64,000 nucleotides of DNA from Sphingomonas abietis (GTDB lineage Bacteria; Pseudomonadota; Alphaproteobacteria; Sphingomonadales; Sphingomonadaceae). The position numbers were made by a program, and so were the translations under genes. This document shows positions 9,068 to 18,999 of the stretch, one piece after another; the first letter of the stretch is position 1, and every line of letters begins with the position of its first letter. The notes below the pieces were generated by a model. It did no database searches and had not been told where the DNA came from. It saw nothing but the letters and a program-made list of their open reading frames with translations. The stretch covers positions 2,763,001 to 2,827,000 of the forward strand of contig NZ_CP115174.1 in the NCBI RefSeq assembly GCF_027625475.1. Reading direction: 5' to 3'.

Positions 9068-9610
9068 TCAAATCGCCTGCTTCTTCAACCTCGCGGCGTA
9101 GCTTTTGCGGAACTTCTGGAGCTTCGGCGCGACCACCGCCACGCAATAGGCATTTTCCGATCCCTGCCGCTCGAAATATTCCTGATGATAATCCTCGGCG
9201 GGATACCAGGGGGCTTCGGCCTCGATGGTGGTGACCACCGGATTTTCATGATCCGCCTGCGCGCGCTCGATCGCGGCGCGCGCCGAGGCTGCCTGCTCGG
9301 GCGAATGCGGGAAGATCGCCGATCGGTACTGGCTGCCGATATCGTTACCCTGCCGGTTCAGCTGGCTCGGATCATGGATGTGGAAGAAGATGTCGAGCAG
9401 TTCGTCGTAGGAGATTTCCTCGGACTCGAAGCTGATCTTCACCGCCTCCGCATGGCCGGTATCCCCTCCGCAGACCTGCTTGTAGCTGGGGCTTTCGACA
9501 TGGCCACCGGTATAGCCGCTTTCCACCGCCGAGACTCCGACGACATCGTCGAACACCGCCTCGACGCACCAGAAGCAGCCCCCGGCGAGCGTCGCGATTT
9601 GCTGGGTCAT
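9068..9610 (-). CDS. msrA: Peptide-methionine (S)-S-oxide reductase
   Basis: 180 residues, full length for MsrA, which repairs the S-epimer of methionine sulfoxide with thioredoxin-derived electrons. The signature 'GGCFWCVEAVF' places the catalytic Cys at residue 12; 'SGYTGGHVESPSY', 'GHAEAV' and 'QYRSAIF' are the substrate-pocket motifs. It stands alone, with about 190 bp on either side. The 185-bp gap to 8882 holds GC-rich inverted segments but no recognisable gene. Confidence 0.95.
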   Translation of the reverse strand: MTQQIATLAGGCFWCVEAVFDDVVGVSAVESGYTGGHVESPSYKQVCGGDTGHAEAVKISFESEEISYDELLDIFFHIHDPSQLNRQGNDIGSQYRSAIFPHSPEQAASARAAIERAQADHENPVVTTIEAEAPWYPAEDYHQEYFERQGSENAYCVAVVAPKLQKFRKSYAARLKKQAI

Positions 9611-9763
9611 GTCGTTACTCCGCGAAAGTCATGGGAGGCCGTGGGGGCCGATGGGAATTGGGCGGCAATGTCGTATCGCCGCCATCGCTTTTCAACGCCC
9701 TTGTGCGCACGGGAGTGGCGCGCCGGAAGCCGACGCGTGAACTAACGGAAATCCTTCGCCGAA

Positions 9764-9792
9764 TTGACGAAGCCTTTACGGCCTGCGGCTAT
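9764..9792 (+). promoter_or_regulatory. Candidate sigma-70-type promoter
   Basis: TTGACG at 9764-9769 and GGCTAT at 9787-9792 are separated by 17 bp, upstream of the sugar dehydrogenase ATG at 9804. If real, transcription would start close to the start codon, giving a very short leader. This is motif matching only. Confidence 0.35.
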
Positions 9793-9803
9793 GCCACCGG
9801 ACC

Positions 9804-11117
9804 ATGGACGCACGCATCGCCGAACTCCGCTCCGCCACGGGCCAGGCCGATGCGCTCCCGCAATCGATCGTGGTGGTCGGCCTGGGCTATGTCGGCCTGC
9901 CGCTTGCGGTGGCGCTGGCGAAGAGCTTCCCGACCGTCGGGTTCGACATCGATGGCAGCCGGATCGCCGAACTGGAAAAGGGGCATGACCGCACCGACGA
10001 GATCGACCAGACCCGCCTCGCCGCCTCCGACCTGCGCTATGCCTCGAAGCCGGAAGCCTGCGCGCCGGCCGATGTCTATATCGTCACCGTCCCGACCCCG
10101 GTGGACGAACGCAACCGCCCGGATCTGCGCGCGCTGCTCGCGGCGTCCGAAACCGTCGGCCGGATGCTCGACGGCACCCGCCGCCCGCTCGTCATCTTCG
10201 AGAGCACGGTCTATCCCGGCGTGACCGAGGAATTGTGCGTGCCCGCGATGGAGCGGGTGTCGGGGCTGATCTGGAAGCAGGATTTCGTCGTCGGCTATTC
10301 GCCGGAGCGCATCAACCCCGGCGACCGCGAGCACACCGTCGACCGGATCGTGAAGGTCGTCTCCGGCGACTGCCCCGACACCACCGATCGCGTCGCCAAC
10401 ATCTACGAGCGCGTCACCACCGGCGGCACCTTCCGCGCCGCCTCGATCAAGGCGGCCGAGGGCGCCAAGGCGATCGAGAACGCCCAGCGCGACGTCAACA
10501 TCGCCTTCATGAACGAGGTGACCCGGATCTTCTCCAAGCTCGACGTCAGCATCTGGGACGTGATCGACGCGGCGAAGACGAAATGGAACTTCCTGCCCTT
10601 CACCCCCGGCCTAGTCGGCGGCCACTGCATCGGCGTCGACCCTTATTATCTGTCCCACCGCGCGATCGAACTGGGCCACCTGCCGGAAGTCATCCCCGCC
10701 GCCCGCTCGGTCAATGACGACATGGCGCGCTGGATCGCCGACACGTTGCACCTCACACTCAAGCGCCGCGCGCTCCGCGTGCTGATCCTCGGCGTCACCT
10801 TCAAGGAGGACGTGCCCGATCTGCGCAACTCCAAGGTCGGCGATATCGTCAAGCGCTTCTGGTTTCACGGCCATTCGGTGACGGTCCACGATCCGCTGGC
10901 CGATCCGGCCGAGGCCGAGCGCGATTATGGCGTGCATCTCGATCCCGAGGCGCTCGACCAGCGCTATGATCTCGTCGTCTCGGCGGTCGCGCATCGCCAT
11001 TATCGCGACATGGACGACGCCACGCTGGCCGCGCTGGTGGAGGAAGATGGCCTGTTCGCCGATGTGAAGGGCGTGTTCCGGGGCCGGGATTTCGGCCGCA
11101 AGCTCTGGACGCTCTGA
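9804..11117 (+). CDS. UDP-N-acetylhexosamine 6-dehydrogenase (WecC/TviB/WbpA type)
   Basis: 437-residue NAD-dependent UDP-sugar 6-dehydrogenase, oxidising the C6 hydroxyl of a UDP-HexNAc to the uronic acid for polysaccharide synthesis. The Rossmann motif GLGYVG lies at 26-31; the catalytic Cys is C275 in 'GLVGGHCIGVDPYY'; 'GVTFKEDVPDLRNSKV' is typical of the VipA/TviB/WbpA branch rather than UDP-glucose dehydrogenase. The exact substrate (UDP-GlcNAc, GalNAc or ManNAc) cannot be fixed by eye. A UDP-GlcNAc 2-epimerase gene, a natural partner for making UDP-ManNAcA, is 11 kb away at 22596-23690; no glycosyltransferase is adjacent. Confidence 0.9.
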   Translation: MDARIAELRSATGQADALPQSIVVVGLGYVGLPLAVALAKSFPTVGFDIDGSRIAELEKGHDRTDEIDQTRLAASDLRYASKPEACAPADVYIVTVPTPVDERNRPDLRALLAASETVGRMLDGTRRPLVIFESTVYPGVTEELCVPAMERVSGLIWKQDFVVGYSPERINPGDREHTVDRIVKVVSGDCPDTTDRVANIYERVTTGGTFRAASIKAAEGAKAIENAQRDVNIAFMNEVTRIFSKLDVSIWDVIDAAKTKWNFLPFTPGLVGGHCIGVDPYYLSHRAIELGHLPEVIPAARSVNDDMARWIADTLHLTLKRRALRVLILGVTFKEDVPDLRNSKVGDIVKRFWFHGHSVTVHDPLADPAEAERDYGVHLDPEALDQRYDLVVSAVAHRHYRDMDDATLAALVEEDGLFADVKGVFRGRDFGRKLWTL

Positions 11118-11136
11118 GCGCGCCCGAACCAGCGAC

Positions 11137-13197
11137 TTAGCCCGCCCGCAGCAAGCCCACCGCCGCATCGCGCTCGAACAGATAGAGCAGGGTCCGCGCC
11201 GCGATGCCGCGCGGCGCTTCCAGCCCGCCGTCGCGATCGGTGAGCAGGCGGGCGTCGGCATGGGCGGTCGGGATCAGCGCCGTCGTCTGCACCACGTCGG
11301 CCAAGCGGGCGCCCTGCTCGCCCGACTGACGGGTGCCGAGGATCTCGCCGCCGCCGCGCAGCTCCAGATCCTTTTCGGCGATCAGGAAGCCGTCATTGGT
11401 GTCGCGCATCAAGGCGAGGCGCGCGCGCGACGTCTCGCTGAGCGCCGATCCGCGAAGCAGCAGGCAGCGCGAATGCTGGCTGCCCCGCCCGACCCGCCCG
11501 CGCAACTGGTGCAACTGGGCGAGGCCGAAGCGCTCGGCCGCCTCGATCACGATCAGCGTCGCGTTGGGCACGTCGACGCCGACCTCGATCACCGTCGTCG
11601 CGACCAGCACCGAGATCGCATTCTGCTGGAAGGCGGCCATCACCGCATCCTTGTCCGGCCCCTTCATGCGGCCATGGACCAGCCCCACGCGATCGCCGAA
11701 GCGCAGCGCCAGCGCCGCCGCGCGCGCCTCGGCGGCGGCATCGTCGCCGCTCTCGCTCTCCTCGACCAGCGGGCACACCCAATAGGCCTGGCCGCCGGCT
11801 GCGACATGACGACCGAGCCCCGCGACCACCTCGTCCATCCGCTCGACCGCGATCACGCGGGTCTCGATCGGCTGGCGGCCCGGCGGCATCTCGTCCAGCC
11901 GGCTGACGTCCATCTCGCCATGGCTGGCGAGCAGCAGGGTGCGCGGGATCGGCGTCGCGGTCATCACCAGCAGGTGCGGCGGATGCGCGCCCTTCGACGC
12001 CAGCATCAGCCGCTGGGCGACGCCGAAGCGGTGCTGCTCGTCCACCACCACCAGCCCGAGCGCCTTGTAGCTCACCGTGTCCTGGAAGATCGCGTGGGTG
12101 CCGATCAGGATGTCGATCGATCCGTCCGCCAGCCCCATCAGCGTCGACTCGCGGAGCTTGCCCTTCTCGCGGCCGGTGAGGATGGCGACGTTGAGCCCGA
12201 GCGGCGACAGCTGGCGTTGCAGCGTGGCGAGATGCTGGCGAGCCAGGATCTCGGTCGGCGCCAGCAGCGCGCCCTGTGCGCCCGCCTCCACCGCCGCGAT
12301 CAGCGCCATCGTCGCCACCAGGGTCTTGCCGGCGCCGACATCGCCCTGGAGCAGGCGCAGCATCGGCGTCTCCTGCACCATGTCGCCCTCGATCTCGGCG
12401 ATCGCGCGGGCCTGCGCCCCGGTCGGCGCATAGGGCAGATCGAGCTTCGCCCGCAGCCGCCCGTCGCCGACCAGCGCCCGGCCCTTGCGGCGGCGGGTCG
12501 AGGCGCGGACCAGCATCAGGGCGAGCTGGTTGGCGAACACCTCGTCATAGGCCAGCCGCTCGCGCGCCTTCTCGTCGGCCGGATCGCCATGGGCGCGCTC
12601 CAGCGCCTCGGCGAAGCCCGGCCAGCCCTTGCTCGCCACCAGGCTCGGTTCGATCCACTCGGGCAGCCCCGGCACCCGCTCGAGCGCCTGCGCGACCAGC
12701 TGCCCCAGTCGCTTGGAGGTGATGCCGGCGGACAGCGGATAGACCGGCTCCCGCTCCACGATCTCGGCGGCTTCCGCCAGCGGCACCGATTCCGGGCGGA
12801 CGATCTGAAGTTCCGGCCCGTAGAGATCGAGCCGACCCGCCACGACCCGCGGCTCATCGAGCGGGAATTGCTTGCGCGCCCAGCCCGATTTGCCGCCGAA
12901 GAAAACGAGGCTCACGGCATTCCCCTCGCCATCCACCGCCTGCACCCGGAACGGCCCGCGCGGAGAGGAGGAGCCCCGGTAGGAGACCGCCGTCAGCGTG
13001 ACGATCACGCCCCGCCCGGCATCAGCCTCATCGAGTCGATCGACCTTGCGCCGCTCGACGACGCCCGTCGGCAGATGGAACAGCAGATCGACGACGCGCG
13101 CGATGCCGAGCTTCGCCAGCGGCTTGGCCAGCGTCGGGCCGATGCCCTTCAGCACTTCGACCTCGGCGAACAATGGATTGAGGATATCGGGTCGCAT
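11137..13197 (-). CDS. recG: ATP-dependent DNA helicase RecG
   Basis: About 686 residues from the preferred ATG at 13197 (seven more codons are open upstream). RecG reverses stalled replication forks and branch-migrates Holliday junctions. Seen: N-terminal wedge/OB region beginning 'LKGIGPTLAKPLAKLGI', Walker A 'GDVGAGKTLVA', DEQH box 'VVVDEQHRFGVAQR', 'TATPIPRTL', and the C-terminal '[13 protein letters not shown]' motif followed by 'LELRGGGEILGTRQSG'. It is divergent from sdhE, with which it shares a 73-bp promoter region. Confidence 0.96.
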   Translation of the reverse strand: MRPDILNPLFAEVEVLKGIGPTLAKPLAKLGIARVVDLLFHLPTGVVERRKVDRLDEADAGRGVIVTLTAVSYRGSSSPRGPFRVQAVDGEGNAVSLVFFGGKSGWARKQFPLDEPRVVAGRLDLYGPELQIVRPESVPLAEAAEIVEREPVYPLSAGITSKRLGQLVAQALERVPGLPEWIEPSLVASKGWPGFAEALERAHGDPADEKARERLAYDEVFANQLALMLVRASTRRRKGRALVGDGRLRAKLDLPYAPTGAQARAIAEIEGDMVQETPMLRLLQGDVGAGKTLVATMALIAAVEAGAQGALLAPTEILARQHLATLQRQLSPLGLNVAILTGREKGKLRESTLMGLADGSIDILIGTHAIFQDTVSYKALGLVVVDEQHRFGVAQRLMLASKGAHPPHLLVMTATPIPRTLLLASHGEMDVSRLDEMPPGRQPIETRVIAVERMDEVVAGLGRHVAAGGQAYWVCPLVEESESGDDAAAEARAAALALRFGDRVGLVHGRMKGPDKDAVMAAFQQNAISVLVATTVIEVGVDVPNATLIVIEAAERFGLAQLHQLRGRVGRGSQHSRCLLLRGSALSETSRARLALMRDTNDGFLIAEKDLELRGGGEILGTRQSGEQGARLADVVQTTALIPTAHADARLLTDRDGGLEAPRGIAARTLLYLFERDAAVGLLRAG

Positions 13198-13270
13198 CAC
13201 TAGATGGGCCTCTACCACAGCCGACGCGCGCGGAAAGCGCCCGCCGGCATTTCGTCATTTCGGAGTCCCC

Positions 13271-13558
13271 GTGGATCGCGATCATATCCTCAAGCGCCTG
13301 AGCTTCCGCGCCTGGCACCGCGGCACGCGCGAGGCCGATTATCTGATTGGCGGCTTCTTCGATGCGCGCTCCGCCGGCTGGTCCGATGACGAGATCGTCT
13401 GGTTCGAGCGCCTGCTGGACGAAGACGATGTCGATGTGATGGCCTGGGCGATCGGCACCCAGCCGGTGCCCGAGGCGTTTGCCGGGCCGATGATGCAGGC
13501 GATGCAGGGGCTGGATTATATCCCCAACCCCGGCACCGACAATTTCCGTTCGCATTGA
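13271..13558 (+). CDS. sdhE: FAD assembly factor SdhE (succinate dehydrogenase assembly factor 2)
   Basis: 95 residues from a GTG at 13271 behind CGGAG with 5-nt spacing. 'RAWHRGTREADYLIGGFFD' contains the RGxxE (Arg-Gly-x-x-Glu) motif that mediates covalent flavinylation of SdhA. Small helical family (Sdh5/YgfY). It sits between recG and mfd; sdh genes themselves are not in the window. The frame stays open far upstream inside recG antisense sequence, which is not part of the gene. Confidence 0.9.
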   Translation: MDRDHILKRLSFRAWHRGTREADYLIGGFFDARSAGWSDDEIVWFERLLDEDDVDVMAWAIGTQPVPEAFAGPMMQAMQGLDYIPNPGTDNFRSH

Positions 13559-13587
13559 TGGCGGCCACTCACATTCCTGACCATTTC

Positions 13588-13668
13588 CCGTTCGTCCTGA
13601 GCCTGTCGAAGGACGTGCGACACGCGCCGCGCCTGAGGCACGCACTTCGACAGGCTCAGTGCGAACGG
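13588..13668. repeat. Dispersed sphingomonad-type inverted repeat
   Basis: Imperfect inverted repeat with 30-nt arms at 13588-13617 and 13639-13668 sharing the core 'CTGAGCCTGTCGAAG'. The mismatches on the two arms are largely compensatory, so the hairpin is preserved. A related element lies at 23806-23887. It fills the sdhE-mfd spacer, and the open reading frame of mfd begins within its right arm. Confidence 0.8.
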
Positions 13669-13700
13669 AAATCGGCATTCCTGATACGAACGGTGCAGCC

Positions 13701-16700
13701 TTGACCGATAACCTCTCCCGCATCCTCAAGGCCGAGCAGCCGCTCACCCTCTCGGCAGTGCCGCAGGGTTTCCTGCCCTGGCTGCTGGCGGACCTCGCCC
13801 GTGCCGGCGCGGGCAAGAGCCAGGGCGCGCGCGCCGTGTTCATCGCGGCGGACGATGTGCAGATGCGCGCGGTGGCCGATGCCGCCGGCTATTTCGCGCC
13901 CGAACTGGCCGTGCTCGCCTATCCGGCGTGGGATTGCCTGCCTTATGATCGCGCCTCGCCGTCGCTGCGCGCCTCGGCCGAGCGGTTGGCGACTTTGCAC
14001 GCGCTCCAGAAGCCGGCGAAAGGCCCCGAGTTGCTGGTCACGACGGTCAACGCCGCGACCCAGCGCACGCTGACCCCGTTCCGCATCCGCCAGCTCGTCG
14101 CCAAGCTTGCGCCCGGCGAGCGGATCGATCGCGACAAGCTCGGCGCGCTGTTGCAGGCCAATGGCTATGTCCGCACCGATACCGTCGCCGATCCGGGCGA
14201 ATATGCGGTGCGCGGCGGGCTGGTCGATCTGTGGCCGTCGGGCGAGACGATGGCGTTGCGGCTGGATTTCTTCGGCGACGAGATCGAGAGCGTCCGCCAG
14301 TTCGATCCCTCCGACCAACGCACTGTCGGCCGGCTCGACGGCTTCACGTTGCTCCCGGCCTCCGAGGCGCTGCTCGACGAGGACAGCATCAAGCGCTTCC
14401 GCTCGGGCTATCGCGAGCGCTTCGGCGCCACCGCCACCGGCGATCCGCTCTACCAGGCGGTGAGCGACGGCCGCCGCCTCGCCGGCATGGAGCATTGGCT
14501 GCCGCTGTTCGAGGAGAAGCTCGCGACGCTGTTCGATCATCTCGCCGCCGAGGACGTGATCGTCCGCGATGCCGGTGCGCCGGGCGCCGCCGAGGGCCGC
14601 TTCGAATCGATCGCCGATTATCACGAGAACCGGGTGCGGGCGCAGAAGTCCGATCCCGGCAGCTATCGGCCGCTCTCCACCGGCTCGCTCTACCTCGCCG
14701 TCGAGGAGTGGGACCGGCAGGTCGCCCACCGGCCGCTCCACATCGCCACTCCGTTCCGCGAGCCCGAGAGCGCGACCGTGCTCGACTTCGATGTGGACGG
14801 CCCGCGCGATTTCACGCCCGAGCGAACCGCGCAGGAGAATGTCTACGAGGCGGTCGCCGCGCACAGCCGCAAGCTGCATCGCGACAAGAAGAAGCTGATC
14901 CTCGCCAGCTACTCCAGGGGATCGCGCGAGCGGCTGGCCGGGTTGCTCGCCGATCACGGCCTCGATCATCTCGCCCTGGCCGACAGCTGGCAGGAAGGCC
15001 TCGGCCTCGCCAAGGCGACCGCCAAGGGCGCCGTCGCGCTCTGCGTGCTGCCGCTCGATCACGGTTTCACCACCCCCGATGTCGCGGTGCTCACCGAGCA
15101 GGACATGCTCGGCGATCGCCTCGTCCGTCGCCAGCGCCGCAAGAAATCGGCCGATGCCTTCATGCAGGAGCTGGCGACGCTCACGCCGGGCGATCTGGTG
15201 GTCCATGCCGATCACGGCATCGGCCGCTACGAGGGGCTGACCTCGATCCCGGTCGGCCAGGCGCCGCATGATTGCGTGCAGCTCACCTATGCGGGCGGCG
15301 ACAAGCTGTTCGTGCCGGTCGAGAATATGGACGTGCTGTCGCGCTACGGATCGGACAGCGACGGGGTCGGGCTCGACAAGCTCGGCGGCGTCGCCTGGCA
15401 GGCCCGCAAGGCGCGGATGAAGGAGCGCATCCGCGAGATCGCCGGCGAGCTGATGGCCACCGCCGCCGCCCGCGCGCTGCGCCCCGCCGAGGTGCTGGAG
15501 CCGGACACCGCCTATCCGGAGTTCGTCAACCGGTTCCCCTATGAGGAGACCGAGGACCAGGATCGCGCCATCGCCGACGCGATCGAGGATCTCTCCGCGG
15601 GCAAGCCGATGGACCGCCTGATCGTCGGCGATGTCGGCTTCGGCAAGACCGAGGTGGCGTTGCGCGCGGCGTTCGTCGCGGCGATGGCGGGGCACCAGGT
15701 CGCGGTGGTGTGCCCGACGACGTTGCTCGCCCGCCAGCATTTCAACAATTTCGCCGCGCGCTTCGAGGGCTTCCCGCTCAAAGTCGGCCGCCTCTCCCGC
15801 CTCGTCGGCACCGCCGAGGCCAAGGCGACGCGCGAGGGCCTCGCCGACGGCACGATCGACGTGGTGGTCGGCACCCATGCGGTGTTCGCCAAGAGCATCG
15901 AGTTCAAGCGGCTCGGCCTCGTCATCGTCGACGAGGAGCAGCGCTTCGGCGTCACCCACAAGGAGCGGCTGAAGGCGATGAAGGCGGACGTCCACGTCCT
16001 CACCCTCACCGCCACGCCGATCCCGCGCACGCTCCAGATGGCAATGTCGGGCCTGCGCGAGCTGTCGGTGATCCAGACCCCGCCGGTCGATCGCCTCGCG
16101 GTGCGCACCTATGTGATGCCGTGGGATCCGGTGGTGCTGCGCGAGGCGCTGCTGCGCGAGCATTATCGCGGCGGCCAGGCCTATTTCGTCGCGCCCAAGA
16201 TCAAGGATCTGCCCGACATCGAGAAATTCCTGCGCGAGGAGGTGCCCGAAGTCAGCTTCGTCACCGCGCACGGCCAGATGTCGGCGACCGAGGTCGAGGA
16301 GCGGATGTCCGCCTTCTACGATCGCAAATATGACGTACTGCTGTCGACCACGATCGTGGAGAGCGGGCTCGACATTCCGAGCGCCAACACCATCATCCTG
16401 CATCGCGCCGATCGCTTCGGCCTCGCCCAGCTCTACCAGCTGCGCGGGCGGGTCGGCCGTTCCAAGACGCGCGCCTACGCCTATTTCACCACCCCGCCGG
16501 GCCGGATCACCACCGAGGGCGCGGAGAAACGCCTCCAGGTGCTCGCCAATCTCGACAGCCTCGGCGCGGGCTTCCAGCTCGCCAGCCACGATCTCGACAT
16601 CCGCGGCGCCGGCAATCTCGTCGGCGACGAGCAATCGGGCCATATCAAGGAGGTCGGCTTCGAGCTCTACCAGTCGATGCTGGAGGAGGCGATCATCATC

Positions 16701-17189
16701 GCCAAGGCCGGCGGCACCGACATCCCGGAGGCGCAGCAGGATTTCTCGCCGCAGATCACCGTCGACGCGCCGATCCTCATCCCCGAGGATTATGTCCTCG
16801 ATCTCGATCTGCGCATGGGTCTCTATCGCCGCATCAACGAGATCGACGACAAGGCCGGCATCGAGGCGTTCGCCGCCGAGATGATCGATCGCTTCGGGCC
16901 ACTGCCCGATGCCACGCGCAACCTGATCGACGTGATCGCGATCAAGATGGACTGCAAGAAGGCACGGATCGCCAAGCTCGACGTCGGCCCCAAGGGCGCG
17001 CTGGTGACCTTCGCGGAGGGGGGCTTCCCCCATGTGCCGGGGCTGTTCGCCTATATCGAACGGCTGAAGGAGACGGCGAAGCTCCGCCCCGACAGCAAGC
17101 TGGTCATCACCCGCGCCTGGGGCGATCCCAAGGCGCGGCTGCACGGCGCGAGCCAGCTGGCCAAGGGGCTGGCCAAGGCGGCGGGGTAA
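13701..17189 (+). CDS. mfd: Transcription-repair coupling factor
   Basis: About 1162 residues from TTG 13701 (start inferred because '[16 protein letters not shown]' is where Mfd proteins begin; a GTG at 13659 inside the repeat is also in frame). Mfd displaces RNA polymerase stalled at lesions and recruits UvrA. Seen: UvrB-like N-terminal domain ('[16 protein letters not shown]'), RNAP-interaction region ('[15 protein letters not shown]'), RecG-like motor with Walker A '[11 protein letters not shown]' near residue 643 and '[15 protein letters not shown]', '[19 protein letters not shown]', '[12 protein letters not shown]', and the C-terminal TRCF domain. Confidence 0.96.
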   Translation: MTDNLSRILKAEQPLTLSAVPQGFLPWLLADLARAGAGKSQGARAVFIAADDVQMRAVADAAGYFAPELAVLAYPAWDCLPYDRASPSLRASAERLATLHALQKPAKGPELLVTTVNAATQRTLTPFRIRQLVAKLAPGERIDRDKLGALLQANGYVRTDTVADPGEYAVRGGLVDLWPSGETMALRLDFFGDEIESVRQFDPSDQRTVGRLDGFTLLPASEALLDEDSIKRFRSGYRERFGATATGDPLYQAVSDGRRLAGMEHWLPLFEEKLATLFDHLAAEDVIVRDAGAPGAAEGRFESIADYHENRVRAQKSDPGSYRPLSTGSLYLAVEEWDRQVAHRPLHIATPFREPESATVLDFDVDGPRDFTPERTAQENVYEAVAAHSRKLHRDKKKLILASYSRGSRERLAGLLADHGLDHLALADSWQEGLGLAKATAKGAVALCVLPLDHGFTTPDVAVLTEQDMLGDRLVRRQRRKKSADAFMQELATLTPGDLVVHADHGIGRYEGLTSIPVGQAPHDCVQLTYAGGDKLFVPVENMDVLSRYGSDSDGVGLDKLGGVAWQARKARMKERIREIAGELMATAAARALRPAEVLEPDTAYPEFVNRFPYEETEDQDRAIADAIEDLSAGKPMDRLIVGDVGFGKTEVALRAAFVAAMAGHQVAVVCPTTLLARQHFNNFAARFEGFPLKVGRLSRLVGTAEAKATREGLADGTIDVVVGTHAVFAKSIEFKRLGLVIVDEEQRFGVTHKERLKAMKADVHVLTLTATPIPRTLQMAMSGLRELSVIQTPPVDRLAVRTYVMPWDPVVLREALLREHYRGGQAYFVAPKIKDLPDIEKFLREEVPEVSFVTAHGQMSATEVEERMSAFYDRKYDVLLSTTIVESGLDIPSANTIILHRADRFGLAQLYQLRGRVGRSKTRAYAYFTTPPGRITTEGAEKRLQVLANLDSLGAGFQLASHDLDIRGAGNLVGDEQSGHIKEVGFELYQSMLEEAIIIAKAGGTDIPEAQQDFSPQITVDAPILIPEDYVLDLDLRMGLYRRINEIDDKAGIEAFAAEMIDRFGPLPDATRNLIDVIAIKMDCKKARIAKLDVGPKGALVTFAEGGFPHVPGLFAYIERLKETAKLRPDSKLVITRAWGDPKARLHGASQLAKGLAKAAG

Positions 17190-17226
17190 ATCTCACCCCC
17201 GCCCCCGTGCTCCGGCGCACACGTCT

Positions 17227-17256
17227 GCCCCCTTGCCACCGGCCCCCTTGCCACCG
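17227..17256. repeat. Two exact 15-bp tandem copies
   Basis: GCCCCCTTGCCACCG occurs twice in direct succession (17227-17241, 17242-17256), followed by a decayed third copy (CCCCCGCTTGCC). It lies in the mfd-dcd spacer, upstream of the dcd ribosome site. Likely replication slippage in C-rich DNA. Confidence 0.8.
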
Positions 17257-17310
17257 CCCCCGCTTGCCGCGAAAGCAATCGGATCGTCACCGAGCCTTCA
17301 GGAACTGCCC

Positions 17311-17865
17311 ATGTCCATCCTCTCCGACCGCTGGATCCGCGAACAGGCGCAGGCGCATGGCATGATCGAGCCGTTCGTCGAGGCACAGCGTCGCGAGGGC
17401 TGCATCAGCTACGGCCTGTCCAGCTACGGCTATGACGCGCGTGTGGCCGACGAGTTCAAGATCTTCACCAACATCGACAGCGCGGTGGTCGATCCCAAGG
17501 ATTTCTCCTCGAACAGCTTCGTCGATCGCAAGACCGATTGCTGCATCATCCCGCCCAACAGCTTCGCGCTGGCCCGCACCGTCGAATATTTCCGGGTGCC
17601 GCGCGACGTGCTGGTGATCTGCCTCGGCAAGTCGACCTATGCACGTTGCGGGATCATCGTGAACGTCACCCCGCTCGAACCCGAGTGGGAGGGTCATGTC
17701 ACGCTGGAATTCTCCAACACCACCCCGCTGCCGGCCAAGATCTACGCCAATGAGGGCGCCTGTCAGTTCCTCTTCCTCAAGGGCAACGAACCCTGCGAGA
17801 CGAGCTATGCCGATCGCGCCGGCAAATATATGGGCCAGCGCGGGGTGACATTGCCGAGGCTGTAA
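17311..17865 (+). CDS. dcd: dCTP deaminase
   Basis: 184 residues from ATG 17311, preceded by AGGA at good spacing; upstream in-frame codons are C-rich spacer. Converts dCTP to dUTP in the main route to dTMP. Family motifs: '[17 protein letters not shown]', '[20 protein letters not shown]' with the catalytic Glu of '[20 protein letters not shown]', and 'CQFLFLKG'. Full length. It converges with the AI-2E-type permease gene across a hairpin. Confidence 0.95.
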   Translation: MSILSDRWIREQAQAHGMIEPFVEAQRREGCISYGLSSYGYDARVADEFKIFTNIDSAVVDPKDFSSNSFVDRKTDCCIIPPNSFALARTVEYFRVPRDVLVICLGKSTYARCGIIVNVTPLEPEWEGHVTLEFSNTTPLPAKIYANEGACQFLFLKGNEPCETSYADRAGKYMGQRGVTLPRL

Positions 17866-17870
17866 CGCCT

Positions 17871-17891
17871 CCCCTCCCTTTCAGGGAGGGG
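17871..17891. terminator. Short hairpin between convergent genes
   Basis: Perfect 9-bp stem CCCCTCCCT/AGGGAGGGG with a TTC loop, in the 28-bp gap between the dcd stop and the permease stop. There is no T-run on either strand, so it may act as a weak bidirectional terminator or mRNA 3' end stabiliser. Confidence 0.5.
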
Positions 17892-17893
17892 GA

Positions 17894-18997
17894 TTACGCG
17901 GCCTCGGCGGTCTCCGGCTTGCGCTCGACGAACTCCCGCCACAGCATCACCAGCACCGCCATCGTCGCCGGCCCGACGAACAGGCCGAGCAGGCCGAGCG
18001 TCTCGACCCCGCCCAATATGCCGAGCAGCACCCACAGGAAGGGCAGCCGCGTCGCGCCGCCGATCAGCACCGGCCGGATGAAGTGATCGGCCACGCCGAC
18101 CACCGCGAAGCCGATGACATTGACCAGGATCACGCCGGTGATCGAGCCCTGGGTGAGCAGCGCCAACGCCGCGATCTCGAACATCACCGCCGCGCCGAAC
18201 GGGATCATCGCGGCAATGGCGGTGGCGATGCCGAGCAGGATCGGGTGCGGCACGCCGAGCAGCACATAGGCCACCGTCATCACCGCGCCCTCGCCGAAGC
18301 CGACCAGCACCAGCCCGTCGATCGTGCCGCGCACCGATTGCGCGACCTGGTTGCCGATCCGCTCGCCGGAGGGGCCGAACAGCCGCTGGCTCGCGGTGCG
18401 CAGCTGCGCGACGATCATCTCGCTGTCGCGCAGGATGAAGAACAGGGCGATCAGCGTGAAGGCGAAGATCACGCTCGAATGGACCACGATCCTGCCGACC
18501 ATCTGGGTGTGACTGAACAATTGGCGGCGATCGAACCGCGCCAGCTCGGCCTGCGTCGCCTCGGGCGTGGCGAGATGCTGCTGCCACCAGTTGACCGCGC
18601 TATCCCGCTCGAACGGCAGCGAATACAGCCATTGCGGCACCGGGATGCCACTGTCGCGGGCGGTGGTGAACCAGTTGGTCAGATCGCGGATTTCGGCAAT
18701 CGCGCGAAACAGGCCGAGGCCGACCGGAATGACCACGACCAGGCCGATGGCGAGCGTGAAGATCGCGGGCAGGATCGCGCCACGCCGGAATCGCGGCCAG
18801 CGCCGGCAGGCGCGTTCATACAAGGGCGAAAAGGCCATCGCCAGAATCGCCGCCCACAGCAACGCCGGCAGGAAGCCATGGATCAGCCACACGCCCAGCG
18901 CGACCAGCGCGAACGCCAGGATCAGCCGCGCGCGCCGATGCGAGGGCAAGGCTTCCTTCGTCGGCAGACCTTCATTCAACAGAACCTCGCCCGTCAC
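17894..18997 (-). CDS. AI-2E family (PerM/YdiK-like) membrane transporter
   Basis: 367 residues with about eight hydrophobic helices: a pair near 25-60, one near 75-95, and a cluster from about 155 to 345. 'GTIDGLVLVGFGEGAVMTVA' and the C-terminal 'RPVLIGGATRLPFLWVLLGI' are characteristic of the PF01594 family. Members export AI-2 or act as cation antiporters; the name does not prove AI-2 transport. It begins 2 bp after the rnr stop on the same strand, so both are probably co-transcribed. Confidence 0.85.
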   Translation of the reverse strand: MTGEVLLNEGLPTKEALPSHRRARLILAFALVALGVWLIHGFLPALLWAAILAMAFSPLYERACRRWPRFRRGAILPAIFTLAIGLVVVIPVGLGLFRAIAEIRDLTNWFTTARDSGIPVPQWLYSLPFERDSAVNWWQQHLATPEATQAELARFDRRQLFSHTQMVGRIVVHSSVIFAFTLIALFFILRDSEMIVAQLRTASQRLFGPSGERIGNQVAQSVRGTIDGLVLVGFGEGAVMTVAYVLLGVPHPILLGIATAIAAMIPFGAAVMFEIAALALLTQGSITGVILVNVIGFAVVGVADHFIRPVLIGGATRLPFLWVLLGILGGVETLGLLGLFVGPATMAVLVMLWREFVERKPETAEAA

Positions 18998-18999
18998 GC

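Noticed and set aside
13656..17144. Very long open frame on the minus strand (over 1100 codons) opposite mfd
   Set aside because: Its translation is low-complexity Arg/Ala/Gly/Asp-rich with no motifs, while the plus strand encodes a complete Mfd. Long antisense frames are normal at this GC content.
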